Shown here: positions 8,858 to 17,916 of the stretch, piece by piece
Position numbering within the stretch: position 1 is the stretch's first letter
Layout of the letters: each line of letters starts with the position of its first letter
NCBI GenBank assembly: GCA_947466425.1
Contig: CANIBZ010000001.1
Location: forward strand, 1 to 64,000
Direction of reading: 5' to 3'
Length of the DNA stretch: 64,000 nucleotides
Origin: Flavobacteriales bacterium
Lineage (GTDB): Bacteria > Bacteroidota > Bacteroidia > Flavobacteriales_D > Sanyastnellaceae
Notes under the pieces: model-generated
Databases searched by the model: none
Told to the model about the DNA's origin: nothing
What the model saw: only the letters and a program-made list of their open reading frames with translations
Translations under genes and position numbers: made by a program

Positions 8858-10639
8858 ATGAATAGTTCGGGTGTGATACAATTGCTTTCTGATCAGGTTT
8901 CCAATCAAATTGCTGCTGGGGAAGTTGTTCAACGACCGTCTTCTGTAGTGAAGGAATTGGTCGAGAACGCTGTAGACGCCGAGGCTACTCAAGTTCGCGT
9001 TGTTATAAAAGATTCTGGAAAAACACTCATTCAAGTTATTGATGACGGAAAAGGAATGAGTGAAGTAGATGCGCAGCTTTGTTTCGAGCGACATGCGACT
9101 TCAAAAATTCGAAAAGCTGAGGATCTTTTCAATATTACAACCAAAGGATTTCGTGGTGAGGCGTTGGCGAGTATTGCCTCTGTAGCTCAAGTAGAATTAA
9201 TAACCAAGAGAGAGGAAGATGAGCGGGGTGTTCGAATAGAAATCGATGGTGGAAAATTAGTTTCGAATGAACCCGTGGAAGCGTCTAAGGGATCTGTTTT
9301 TTCCATTCGGAATTTATTCTTTAATATTCCGGCTCGCAGATATTTTTTGAAGACCGATGCGATAGAGTTTCGTCATATTATTGATGAATTCGAGCGAGTG
9401 GCATTGACTCATCCCGATGTTCATTTTGTTCTTACACACAATGGGAATGTTGTTTTTGATTTACCTAAGTCTACTTTGAAACAACGTTTGGTGCATGTCT
9501 TTGGAAACAAATACAACGATCAGCTCATTCAACTAGACGAAGACACAGAGATTGTTCGCATTTCTGGATTTGTTGGAAGACCTGAGATAGCGAAGCGAAC
9601 AAGAGGGGATCAATATTTTTTTGTGAATCAGCGATTCATTAAAAGTCCTTTCTTGAATCATGCCGTTCAACAGGCCTACGACCAAATACTTCCTTCAGGA
9701 AGTTTTCCTTTTTATTTAATTGCCTTAGACGTTCCCCCTTCAACCATAGATATTAATATTCACCCGACGAAGACTGAGATTAAGTTTCAAGATGAGCGTA
9801 GCATTCACGCTTTGTTGCATGCGGCTGTAAGAAGGGGACTGGGAAAAAATCAGGTTGCACCTTCGCTCGATTTCGAGCAAGAAAATATTCCTCTGACACA
9901 GGCTAGCCCGGGTACGGTTCGCGTGCCTCAGGTAGATGTGGACCATGATTTCAATCCTTTTCAGAAATCAGATTCGTGGCAGCAGAAATCACGAAATTGG
10001 ATGGAGCAATTTGCCCAAGCGGGCTTCGGCTTTGAAAAGGAAAGTGAAGTTCAGCAGGAAGAAATTGGTTTCGATTCAGATGATTGGGATGGTGGAACTC
10101 CTTTTCAAATAGGACGAGTGATTATAGGTTGTGAAATAAATTCCGAGTTGAAGATGTTCCATCAAACTCGGTTGCATTGGCAAGTTTTGTTTGAAGAGCA
10201 TTCCAATCAGAATAGTCATTCATTTGTTGCGCAGCAGTTGTTATTTCCTATTCAATTGCATGTTCAACCCAAGGACATATCGCTGCTTCAAGATCACGAT
10301 GTATTATTGGCCTCTTTCGGATTTGAATTGAATTTGGAAGGAGAACCTGAGATTATTGCAGCACCAGCTAGTATAGATGAGCAGGCGGCATTGAATTTTG
10401 TGGAATTGGTCCTAGAGAGTCTGCGAATAGGGGTTGAAGGACCTGATTTACGAATGAATTTACTGAAAGATTATACACGCAGATTGTCTGTAAGAAAAGG
10501 TCAAATGTTAACGTCTCCTGAGATGCTTGATATGCTTATTCGTTGGAATACATGCGAGAATAAAAATTACGCACCTGATGGAAAGGCCATTGCCCTAACA
10601 TTTGGAATAGATTATTTAGAAGACCAATTAGGAAAATAA
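8858..10639 (+). CDS. mutL: DNA mismatch repair protein MutL
   Basis: 593 residues. The N-terminal GHKL ATPase is complete: VKELVENAVDA (residues 31-41), DDGKGM (62-67), and TKGFRGEALASI. The transducer domain contains the conserved FVNQRFIKSP and HPTKTEIKFQ. MutL links mismatch recognition to strand removal. The C-terminal dimer domain is present but its usual endonuclease motif (DQHA then E) is replaced around residues 433-441 (MFHQTRLHW). The later Cys-Pro motif reads YAPDGKA, with no Cys. So this copy may lack nicking activity. It is followed after 4 bp by two rhomboid genes. Confidence 0.95.
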   Translation: MNSSGVIQLLSDQVSNQIAAGEVVQRPSSVVKELVENAVDAEATQVRVVIKDSGKTLIQVIDDGKGMSEVDAQLCFERHATSKIRKAEDLFNITTKGFRGEALASIASVAQVELITKREEDERGVRIEIDGGKLVSNEPVEASKGSVFSIRNLFFNIPARRYFLKTDAIEFRHIIDEFERVALTHPDVHFVLTHNGNVVFDLPKSTLKQRLVHVFGNKYNDQLIQLDEDTEIVRISGFVGRPEIAKRTRGDQYFFVNQRFIKSPFLNHAVQQAYDQILPSGSFPFYLIALDVPPSTIDINIHPTKTEIKFQDERSIHALLHAAVRRGLGKNQVAPSLDFEQENIPLTQASPGTVRVPQVDVDHDFNPFQKSDSWQQKSRNWMEQFAQAGFGFEKESEVQQEEIGFDSDDWDGGTPFQIGRVIIGCEINSELKMFHQTRLHWQVLFEEHSNQNSHSFVAQQLLFPIQLHVQPKDISLLQDHDVLLASFGFELNLEGEPEIIAAPASIDEQAALNFVELVLESLRIGVEGPDLRMNLLKDYTRRLSVRKGQMLTSPEMLDMLIRWNTCENKNYAPDGKAIALTFGIDYLEDQLGK

Positions 10640-10643
10640 AACT

Positions 10644-11348
10644 ATGAGAATGAATTTGACTCCGGCGGTTAAGAACATCATCATTATTAATGTTCTGATT
10701 TACTTAGCATGTTTTGTTGTTCCGGGATTGAATGATGCCTTGACAGGCTATTATTTTGCAAGTCCGAATTTTCGGCCTTGGCAAATAGTAACCCACATGT
10801 TCATGCATTCGATGAGTGACTTCACACACATTTTTTTCAATATGTATGCGTTGTATTTATTCGGGACTGCTCTTGAAAATTATTGGGGTACAAAGAAATT
10901 CGTGATCTATTATTTGACATGTGGCGTCGGTGCTTTTTTCTTGCACATGGGGGTGGGTTATTTTGAAATTCAAAAGATGATGCAGTCATTAACCGATAAG
11001 GAAATCTATCAGGTTATGATTACCGGACTTCAAGAAGGAAAGGAATATAAAGTTCAAATGGTTGAATTGTATTCTGCAATTAATACAGGCGTAGTCGGCG
11101 CTTCAGGCGCGGTATTCGGCGTGTTGTTGGGATTCGGAATGTTATTCCCGAATACAGAATTGATGTTGCTATTTCCGCCTATTCCACTGAAGGCGAAATA
11201 TTTCGTTATGATTTATGGAGCTATTGAATTCTATTTGGCTATGCGTCAAACCACAGGCGATAACGTCGCCCATTATGCACATTTGGGTGGTATGCTTTTC
11301 GGTTATCTTCTGCTCAAGTATTGGCAGAAAAATCCGAAAGTATGGTAA
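10644..11348 (+). CDS. Rhomboid family intramembrane serine protease
   Basis: 234 residues, with about six predicted membrane helices. The catalytic serine is Ser154 in GASGAVFG, and the catalytic histidine is His213 in AHLGGMLFG. The HxxxN-type motif is seen as HIFFNMYAL near residue 62. Rhomboids cleave membrane proteins inside the bilayer. A loop of about 40 charged residues (about 105-145) between helices is longer than usual. The gene lies four bases after mutL and its stop overlaps the second rhomboid by seven bases, so the two are probably co-translated. Confidence 0.92.
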   Translation: MRMNLTPAVKNIIIINVLIYLACFVVPGLNDALTGYYFASPNFRPWQIVTHMFMHSMSDFTHIFFNMYALYLFGTALENYWGTKKFVIYYLTCGVGAFFLHMGVGYFEIQKMMQSLTDKEIYQVMITGLQEGKEYKVQMVELYSAINTGVVGASGAVFGVLLGFGMLFPNTELMLLFPPIPLKAKYFVMIYGAIEFYLAMRQTTGDNVAHYAHLGGMLFGYLLLKYWQKNPKVW

Positions 11349-12163
11349 ATCGTTTTCGCGCGAGTTCTATCGGGTTGAAATTGCTAAGCGCTCTGCTGGC
11401 ACTAGGATTTATTATTCGTCTTTTGGTTGTACTTCTCTCGGTTAATTATAACGGTGCTGCTGATGTTTCTGCCTTCGATTCAGTTGTTGGATTTTCAACG
11501 AAGAGTGATTCGGTAACGTGGATATGGACGTGGCTAACCTATAGTTTTTTTCACGCAGAGGTGAGTCACTTTATTTGGAATTATCTCTTGTTGTTGCTCT
11601 TGATTTATTGGTCGAAGGACAGATATATCGGTTTGGGTGCCTTGATTTATTGGGTTTCGGGTGCCTTAGGCGGATTGTTATTTCTTGGGTTGTTTGAAAA
11701 GGAAGTGTCTTTGATTGGCGCTTCTGCTGGAATAACAGCCCTTTGGGTGGGGTGGTTGTTTTCTGATATCGGAAATAGTCATAAAAGAGATGTGTCTTTT
11801 TGGTTAGGATGCGCCGTGTTTTTACTTTTGGAAATAATAGATGTCTGGAATTATGAGGCACGAAACTTATCTCTCTTTGCGCATATAGGAGGCGCATTAG
11901 GAGGATCTATAATAGCGGTTCTGGAAAAATTTGATTGGGTAAAAATGAATTGGATAAAAAAAATACTTTTGTGGTTTAGGCCTGCACCTAATTTAACTGT
12001 TAAGCGAAGCAATAAACGGTTTCAAACAGACGAGGAGTTTAACGCTGAGCGAAAATTGAAAGAGGATTATTTAAACTCAATTTTAGATAAAATTTCGCGT
12101 TCAGGATTTGAAAGTCTTTCATTAAAGGAAAAACAATTCTTGGAACAACACAAAGAGAAATAA
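11342..12163 (+). CDS. Second rhomboid family protease with cytoplasmic tail
   Basis: 273 residues from ATG 11342, inside the end of the first rhomboid; the longer frame begins with TTG and is less likely. Catalytic Ser128 lies in GASAGITA and His181 in AHIGGALGG, and HFIWNYLLL supplies the HxxxN motif. After the last helix there is a charged tail of about 75 residues (about 198-273) rich in Lys/Glu, probably cytoplasmic. This tail with the segment NSILDKISRSGFESLSLKEKQFL resembles the helical C-terminal piece found in other Bacteroidota rhomboids. Substrates are unknown. Its stop overlaps the next start by one base. Confidence 0.9.
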   Translation: MVNRFRASSIGLKLLSALLALGFIIRLLVVLLSVNYNGAADVSAFDSVVGFSTKSDSVTWIWTWLTYSFFHAEVSHFIWNYLLLLLLIYWSKDRYIGLGALIYWVSGALGGLLFLGLFEKEVSLIGASAGITALWVGWLFSDIGNSHKRDVSFWLGCAVFLLLEIIDVWNYEARNLSLFAHIGGALGGSIIAVLEKFDWVKMNWIKKILLWFRPAPNLTVKRSNKRFQTDEEFNAERKLKEDYLNSILDKISRSGFESLSLKEKQFLEQHKEK

Positions 12164-13284
12164 TGGAATCGCCGGGAAAAGAGATTAAGAAATTGAGCCA
12201 CCTAGGTAAGGTCATGCGTTTTGCATTTCGGCTCTTAAGCTTGGTTGTGATTTCTTGCTATTTTTTGTCTTACGCCTCATCCCATTTTAACCCAGGAGTT
12301 TTCATGTTTGTTAGCGTATTGGGATTATTCTTTTGGCCGCTTTTCGTTTTGTTTTTGTTGTCTGCTGTAATAATGGCTTTTCGAAAAGAATGGAAATGGT
12401 TAATTGCATTTGGAATTTTCTTTGCATTATCATTACCTGATTTGCTCTCTTTTTTCAATTTTAAATTGGGTTCGGAAAAGTCTACTTCGGGTTTGGGCAT
12501 GGTCGTAATGACCCACAACACGCATCTAATGGGTTATTACGACGGTGAGAACGCGAAAAAAAACAGAGATGCTGTTCTTTCAGAAATTCAAAATGTAAAA
12601 CCGAACATTCTTTGCTTGCAAGAGTGTTATTGGAATACAAATGGGGGTGATTTTTTGTCAGAGAAATCGCGAAATAATATTCTCCCGGACTATTCAGTTC
12701 ATGAACGAACAACGCATGTGCTTTCAGACGGGGGAAGATTTGGATTACTTATTTTTACGAATTATCCAGTAGTGAGCAGGGGCCAAGTCCCTTTTGAAAA
12801 CGAAGTGAATAATTTTTGTATATACGTTGATGTTTTGGTTGGAAGTGATACGATTCGCATTTACAACGCTCATTTGCAGAGTTTCAGACTGAAGAAGAAG
12901 TCGTTGGAATTATTTGACGAAAAAATAGATATGAATGAAATTCAAAATGAGAGTAAACCCCTACTTGTTCAGCTTTATCGATCATCACTGAAGCGTTCCA
13001 AACAAGTCGATGTTCTTGCTGCGCATATTGAATCATGCAGGTATAAAGTTATTTTGGCAGGAGATTTTAATGACACTCCTATTTCATATACCTACAACCG
13101 TTTGACGAGAATTTTAACAGACGGTTTTAAAGAAGGTGGCTCAGGAATAGGAACCACCTACAAAGGCCCGTTGTTCGGCTTGCGTATTGACTACATTATG
13201 CACAGCAAAGGTTTGAGTGTGCGGAATTATAAAACGAGTGATGCAGGGTTCTCAGATCACCATCCGATTATAGTTGAGTTTTAG
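12163..13284 (+). CDS. Membrane-anchored endonuclease/exonuclease/phosphatase (EEP) family protein
   Basis: 373 residues. Residues about 20-105 contain three membrane helices. The rest is an EEP domain: NILCLQECYW (metal-binding Glu), IRIYNAHLQS, the active-site AGDFNDTP, RIDYIMHSKG and the final SDHHPI. The enzyme is probably a phosphodiesterase or phosphatase facing the periplasm, acting on DNA, nucleotides or phospholipids; I cannot choose. The start overlaps the second rhomboid stop (TAATG). Its 3' end overlaps crtYcd, on the other strand, by 17 bp. Confidence 0.88.
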   Translation: MESPGKEIKKLSHLGKVMRFAFRLLSLVVISCYFLSYASSHFNPGVFMFVSVLGLFFWPLFVLFLLSAVIMAFRKEWKWLIAFGIFFALSLPDLLSFFNFKLGSEKSTSGLGMVVMTHNTHLMGYYDGENAKKNRDAVLSEIQNVKPNILCLQECYWNTNGGDFLSEKSRNNILPDYSVHERTTHVLSDGGRFGLLIFTNYPVVSRGQVPFENEVNNFCIYVDVLVGSDTIRIYNAHLQSFRLKKKSLELFDEKIDMNEIQNESKPLLVQLYRSSLKRSKQVDVLAAHIESCRYKVILAGDFNDTPISYTYNRLTRILTDGFKEGGSGIGTTYKGPLFGLRIDYIMHSKGLSVRNYKTSDAGFSDHHPIIVEF

Positions 13285-14017
13285 CTTTTCCTTTCAATCG
13301 GAAATATTCATAAGGAGTAAGTGTCAGAAGTACCATTGCTAATCCATAGAAAAAATCTTCAATAGGGACACTCCAAATTCGAATTCCGAGATTGAACTGA
13401 TTGTTATAACGCACAATGGCTTCCGTGATGTTTACTTGGTTCGTGTTAATCAGAGGATAATCATAAAAATGGAGTCCTGTTAGTATACCATTCGATATGT
13501 AAAAAGGAATAAGCAGAATCAACCACGCAAAGAGGAAGGAACCAAGAAATTCCGATCGACGTTGAATGTGGAACAGTAGTAACGCACTGCAAAGAAGTGT
13601 TGCGCTGAATGTATACCAAAGTTCTTTGACTCCTGAGTATATGCAGAGGCATGAGGAAATTAGCAAAATGGTTGTTGCGGAAATTGTAGTGAATGTTTTT
13701 GAAGGAGCCGATTTTTTAAAGTATCGAACACATTCGAAAGTGAATACGCATGCAAAGGGAACAGCAAGGAAAAAAAGCCATTCTTCAAGGGGAAGTAAGA
13801 ACCATCGGTATTGCAGAGTATACGTTGTATTGAAATTCCAAATCCCCCAATGAGTGAATAAAATATCCCAAGGAAGGTAAACTGAAAACATCACCAAAAG
13901 TCCAATGAAAAGGGCTTTAAAATTTTTGTAAAAAGCTACGCTTTTGTGAAAACTCAATATGAATGGTCCGGCTAAGCAGAAAAGGTCTACGAGGATGTAT
14001 GCGTAGCTCGATTTCAT
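13268..14017 (-). CDS. crtYcd: Lycopene beta-cyclase, CrtYcd fused heterodimeric type
   Basis: 249 residues, with about seven membrane helices. It holds two copies of the short lycopene cyclase motif, PLEEWLFF at residue 76 and PIEDFFYG at residue 218. These are the active-site halves found as separate CrtYc and CrtYd proteins in actinobacteria, and here both lie in one polypeptide. The enzyme closes both ends of lycopene to give beta-carotene. It is the last gene of the carotenoid operon and overlaps crtZ by four bases. Its 3' end runs 17 bp into the convergent EEP gene, with no room for a terminator between them. Confidence 0.9.
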   Translation of the reverse strand: MKSSYAYILVDLFCLAGPFILSFHKSVAFYKNFKALFIGLLVMFSVYLPWDILFTHWGIWNFNTTYTLQYRWFLLPLEEWLFFLAVPFACVFTFECVRYFKKSAPSKTFTTISATTILLISSCLCIYSGVKELWYTFSATLLCSALLLFHIQRRSEFLGSFLFAWLILLIPFYISNGILTGLHFYDYPLINTNQVNITEAIVRYNNQFNLGIRIWSVPIEDFFYGLAMVLLTLTPYEYFRLKGKAKTQL

Positions 14018-14487
14018 TTAGTGGCCTTTGCTTGTTTGAATTTTAGTTCCGCCTTGAAATATTTGAACGGTACTACAAGCATTCCGAAACATTCACCTTC
14101 CTCTTTAAATTGATTTTTGTGGTGAACTTTATGTGCTTTGCGAATTGCCCGGAAATAGAGGTTGTCGGTCTTGTCGAACCAACTGAATCTTCGATGTATT
14201 AGAACTTCATGAACTAAAAAATATCCGATACCGTAGGCCAATATTCCAAAGCCAATGAACGTGCGGAAATCATTCCCGTTCATCATTCCAAACATGATTA
14301 GGAGCCAACTGGGTATAGCGTAAATTAAAAAGAAGACGTCGTTTTTTTCGAAAAATCCTGGAGAAGGTTGGTGATGGTCTTCATGGAAGTACCACATGAA
14401 TCCGTGCATAACGAATTTGTGCGTGAGCCAAGCCATGCCTTCCATGATCATAAATGTAATGACTATGATTGCAATATTTATTGTCAT
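14014..14487 (-). CDS. crtZ: Beta-carotene hydroxylase CrtZ
   Basis: 157 residues. The four histidine clusters of the fatty acid hydroxylase/CrtZ family are present: HKFVMH (23-28), HEDHH (35-39), HEVLIH (93-98) and HKVHH (119-123). They bind the di-iron centre. CrtZ adds 3-hydroxyl groups to beta-carotene, giving cryptoxanthin and then zeaxanthin. Three or four membrane helices are predicted. It overlaps idi upstream and crtYcd downstream by four bases each (ATGA), so all three are coupled. Confidence 0.95.
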   Translation of the reverse strand: MTINIAIIVITFMIMEGMAWLTHKFVMHGFMWYFHEDHHQPSPGFFEKNDVFFLIYAIPSWLLIMFGMMNGNDFRTFIGFGILAYGIGYFLVHEVLIHRRFSWFDKTDNLYFRAIRKAHKVHHKNQFKEEGECFGMLVVPFKYFKAELKFKQAKATK

Positions 14488-15002
14488 GCGTGAGAAGAAT
14501 TAAACGCGAGCACTCTGTCAAGCGCAATGATGAACCAAGGAGTGAATTTTTCAGGAAATTCCTTTATTTCTTGTTGAAGGGCATCCATTGATATATATCT
14601 ATATGCCTCCACTTCTTCGGTGTTGATATTAGGAGTTTGATTAGATTCTCCGAAAAAAACATGATCGAATTCATGCTCGATTAAACCGTTGTCGAATTCA
14701 GCTTTGTACATGAAAGTAAAAATAGGCTTTAAAGAGCATTGCATTCCCATTTCTTCAACAAGTCTGCGATTGGCAGCGTCTTGAATGTTTTCGTTTTCTC
14801 TTGGGTGTGAGCAGCAAGAGTTTGTCCATAATCCGCCGCAATGATATTTAGAAGAAGCTCGTTTTTGAAGGAGTAATTTGTTTTCGGAATTAAAAATAAA
14901 AATGGAAAATGCGCGATGCAATAACCCCTCAATATGGGCCTGTTGTTTTTCCATTTTTCCAATGGGGTTATCTTGCTCATCCACTAAAACCACATACTCC
15001 AT
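14484..15002 (-). CDS. idi: Isopentenyl-diphosphate delta-isomerase, type I
   Basis: 172 residues, a Nudix-fold enzyme that interconverts IPP and DMAPP. The active-site cysteine is in TNSCCSHPR (Cys64 by position against the E. coli motif), the Nudix box region reads AANRRLVEEMG, and the metal-site acidic residues lie in the segment EFDNGLIEHEFDHVF. A type I isomerase alongside ispH is common in carotenoid makers, where it balances the two C5 units. It is coupled to the unknown secreted protein upstream by a one-base overlap (TAATG). Confidence 0.95.
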   Translation of the reverse strand: MEYVVLVDEQDNPIGKMEKQQAHIEGLLHRAFSIFIFNSENKLLLQKRASSKYHCGGLWTNSCCSHPRENENIQDAANRRLVEEMGMQCSLKPIFTFMYKAEFDNGLIEHEFDHVFFGESNQTPNINTEEVEAYRYISMDALQQEIKEFPEKFTPWFIIALDRVLAFNSSHA

Positions 15003-15517
15003 TATAGTTGGTTGTATTTAGATTTTAAGTCGTCGCTTATGTTGTCGCTTTGAATCATAAACTGAATCACTATTTTCCAAAACGCTTTGGTTTTGTTTAT
15101 TTTACCTGAAGCAAGAGATTGGTATATGTAATAAGAATCTTCCTCTAGTTTGTCATGGTATTGAAGCATCCAAGGCGCTTTATCTTGAACTGAATATCTT
15201 AGAAAACGAAGTTCTTCGTTCCAATAGTCATTGGCAATTGCTTTTTCAATTTTTTCTTTTCCACGACTGAAATAACTGAGTTTATCTGCTGGATTAGAAA
15301 CAAGCTCTGCATACATAGCGGTTGCCACTCCGAAATAGGCTTCTTGAGTGTTGTTTCGGTTGGTTAGGTTTGCGCAATGATTGTAAAATTCTTTCTTCGC
15401 AGGTTCATTCTGTGCAGAAATAAAAAGTTTTTGACAGGCAATCTCTTGTGCAAATACTAATGTTGAATTGCCTGCTAAGAAAAACACAATCAATATAAAT
15501 CTGACAAACAATTTCAT
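15002..15517 (-). CDS. Unknown secreted protein embedded in the carotenoid operon
   Basis: 171 residues with a signal peptide (MKLFVRFILIVFFLAGNSTLVFAQ, cut near residue 24). The mature part is helical and has two Cys (in IACQKLF and NHCANL) that could pair. It includes TPR-like segments (AYFGVATAMYAELV, YFSRGKEKIEKAI). I do not recognise a carotenoid enzyme family. It is joined to crtB upstream and idi downstream by one-base TAATG overlaps, so its amount is fixed to theirs. Since carotenoids sit in membranes, a role in placing or transporting the pigment, or in regulating it, is possible but not shown. Confidence 0.7.
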   Translation of the reverse strand: MKLFVRFILIVFFLAGNSTLVFAQEIACQKLFISAQNEPAKKEFYNHCANLTNRNNTQEAYFGVATAMYAELVSNPADKLSYFSRGKEKIEKAIANDYWNEELRFLRYSVQDKAPWMLQYHDKLEEDSYYIYQSLASGKINKTKAFWKIVIQFMIQSDNISDDLKSKYNQL

Positions 15518-16359
15518 TACAATAGATTTAGGTTGTGTTGTAAATATATTTTTGCAATAAGTGCGATTTTCTTTGGGTTTGCCACGCGAATGCGTTCTTT
15601 CAAAATTCGATCACATGGAAGCGCTTGAATTTTTAAAAACAGGTTGTAATAATATTTGAATGCAATGAGCACTCCGAATCTGGCTTCTTTTGGAAGCTGA
15701 AGCACACCAATGTATGCAAGTCTAAAATCTTCTTTAATTTCCTGTTCTATGGTATGCTTAGCAGCCTCATCGAAATTGGTCATGTCAACATTTGGAAAAT
15801 AAACTCTACCTAAGGCGTTGTAATCTGCATTTAAGTCTCGCAGGAAGTTGATCTTTTGAAATGCTGCACCGAGCTTCATAGCAGAAGGTTTCAGCTTTTC
15901 ATATTCTGATTGCTTTCCATTAACAAATACGTGCAAGCACATTAGTCCAACAACCTCAGCAGATCCAAGAATATAATTTTCATAGGAGTTTTGGTCATGT
16001 TCTATTTGATGAAGGTCCATTTCCATGCTCTTCAAAAAAGTATCGACAAGTTCCCACTCCAAATTATACTTGTGATAAGTATGTTGAAAGGCATTTAAAA
16101 TGGGGTTCAATGAAATACGCTCTTCAATTGCAAGTACCGTGTCTTTCCGGAAACGCGCCATGAGTTCATGCTTCTCGTAATCGTGAAATGTATCTACAAT
16201 TTCATCTGCGAATCTCACAAAACCATAAATGGCATAAATAGGATTTCTAATTTCTTTTCCAAGGGTGCGAATGCCTAGGCTAAAACTCGTGCTGTATGCA
16301 TGAGTAGTTAATCTACTGCAATCAAACGAGACGTTATCGAATAGCGGTTTTCCTGTCAT
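15517..16359 (-). CDS. crtB: Phytoene synthase CrtB
   Basis: 280 residues, in the squalene/phytoene synthase family. It joins two GGPP molecules head-to-head into phytoene. The two aspartate-rich motifs that bind Mg-diphosphate are ADEIVD (Asp52, Asp56) and RDLNADY (Asp175, Asp179). It starts three bases after crtI and overlaps the next gene by one. The length fits the bacterial family. No GGPP synthase (crtE) is in the window, so this substrate must come from elsewhere in the genome. Confidence 0.95.
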   Translation of the reverse strand: MTGKPLFDNVSFDCSRLTTHAYSTSFSLGIRTLGKEIRNPIYAIYGFVRFADEIVDTFHDYEKHELMARFRKDTVLAIEERISLNPILNAFQHTYHKYNLEWELVDTFLKSMEMDLHQIEHDQNSYENYILGSAEVVGLMCLHVFVNGKQSEYEKLKPSAMKLGAAFQKINFLRDLNADYNALGRVYFPNVDMTNFDEAAKHTIEQEIKEDFRLAYIGVLQLPKEARFGVLIAFKYYYNLFLKIQALPCDRILKERIRVANPKKIALIAKIYLQHNLNLL

Positions 16360-16362
16360 GAT

Positions 16363-17838
16363 TTATGATTGAAAAAGAAGTTTGTTCATAGTCTCTGCGG
16401 CTAATTGGCCACTGATAATACTTGGGGGCATTCCTGGTCCAGGAACAGTAAGTTGGCCTGCGTAAAAAAGATTATTTAGTTTTTTACTGCGCATAGCAGG
16501 TTTTAAAATTGCAGTTTGTTTTAAGGTGTTTGCTAGCCCATAGGCATTCCCTTTGAAGCTGTTGTATTCTGAAATAAATTCTTCGTGAGCGAAACTTCGT
16601 TTATATACAATGTGTTCAAGAAGAGATTCCCCCGTTCGTTTTTCAATGCGCTCAATCATGTTATATAGATATTTTTCTCTCAAAGCTTCGTCACTACTTA
16701 AGTCGGGAGCAACGGGTACGAGTAAAAAAATATTCTCGCAATTTTCTGGCGCAACGGTGTTATCAGTTTTGGACGGAACACATGCATAGAACAGTGGTTG
16801 AGCGGGCCATTGCGGATTGTCATAAATTTCTTTGGCGTGCTGATCAAAGGGTTCGTCGAAGAATAGATTGTGATGCAATAGATTTTTCACACGCTTGTTC
16901 ACTCCTAAATAAAACAAGAGGGACGAAGGAGACATTGTTCTTGAGTTCCAATAATCTTCTGAATAGGTGCGGTCGTTTGGTTCAAGCATTTTAGTTTCCA
17001 CATGGTGGTAATCTGCACAAGCAATAACAGCGTCTATCTCAAAATTACCCGAAGACGTGATAATGCGCTTTGCTCTTCTGTTGAGCGATTCGATTTGAGA
17101 AACATTGTTGCCGTAGTGAAATGTAACGCCTAGTTTTTTCGCAACTTTTTCCATCGCTTTGGGGATTTCACCCATTCCCTTGTGCGGGTACCACGTGCCT
17201 AATTCAAGATCTGCGTAATTCATAAGACTATAAAGAGCAGGCGTCTTTTCCGGTTTTGCGCCGAGGAATAGAACCGGGAATTCCAACAATTGAATTATTT
17301 CAGGGTGTTTGAAATATTTCCGAATATGTGATGAAATGGAATTGAAAAGATGAATCCTCACTGCCGCTTTCAACAATTTTAAATCGAGAAATTCTGCGGC
17401 AGATAGGGATGGCTTCCATACGAATTCACCCACACCTGTATCGTATTTGTATTTCGCTTCCAAAAGGAATTTCTTGAGGTTTTCTTTGCTACCTGATTCG
17501 AGTAATTCTAGTTTGTCACCCAATTCCTCCGCGGATGAGGGAATATCTAATATTTTGTTTGAAAAGTAAACTCGGTATGACGGGTCTAATCTTTTGAGGG
17601 AGTAGTAATCGCTTCTTTTTTCGCCATATTGTTCGAAGAACTGATCGAAAACTTCAGGCATCCAATACCAACTGGGGCCCATATCGAAAACGAAGCCTTC
17701 ATTTTCAAACACTCGACATCTGCCACCAGGTGTGGTATGTTTTTCGAAAACGTGTGTTTCAAATCCTAGTTGGGCTAATCTACATGCTGCAGACAATCCG
17801 GCAAATCCAGCACCAACGACTGCAACTCTCTTCTTCAT
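16363..17838 (-). CDS. crtI: Phytoene desaturase CrtI
   Basis: 491 residues. The N-terminal FAD-binding motif reads VAVVGAGFAGLSAA (GxGxxG), followed by GGRCRVFENEGFVFDMGPSWY, typical of CrtI. The C-terminal signature near residue 465 is AGQLTVPGPGMPPSI. It performs the four desaturations from phytoene to lycopene. It is the first gene of the six-gene carotenoid operon; 78 bases separate it from the peptidase gene upstream, and I see no clear TAnnTTTG there. It may share that gene's transcript. Confidence 0.95.
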   Translation of the reverse strand: MKKRVAVVGAGFAGLSAACRLAQLGFETHVFEKHTTPGGRCRVFENEGFVFDMGPSWYWMPEVFDQFFEQYGEKRSDYYSLKRLDPSYRVYFSNKILDIPSSAEELGDKLELLESGSKENLKKFLLEAKYKYDTGVGEFVWKPSLSAAEFLDLKLLKAAVRIHLFNSISSHIRKYFKHPEIIQLLEFPVLFLGAKPEKTPALYSLMNYADLELGTWYPHKGMGEIPKAMEKVAKKLGVTFHYGNNVSQIESLNRRAKRIITSSGNFEIDAVIACADYHHVETKMLEPNDRTYSEDYWNSRTMSPSSLLFYLGVNKRVKNLLHHNLFFDEPFDQHAKEIYDNPQWPAQPLFYACVPSKTDNTVAPENCENIFLLVPVAPDLSSDEALREKYLYNMIERIEKRTGESLLEHIVYKRSFAHEEFISEYNSFKGNAYGLANTLKQTAILKPAMRSKKLNNLFYAGQLTVPGPGMPPSIISGQLAAETMNKLLFQS

Positions 17839-17916
17839 ATTTATAAAACAACTGAATAGGCTATTTGTTCTTTTGGTTTTGCTAAAAAAGGTTTACCTTC
17901 TGAAATGTGCAATCTG

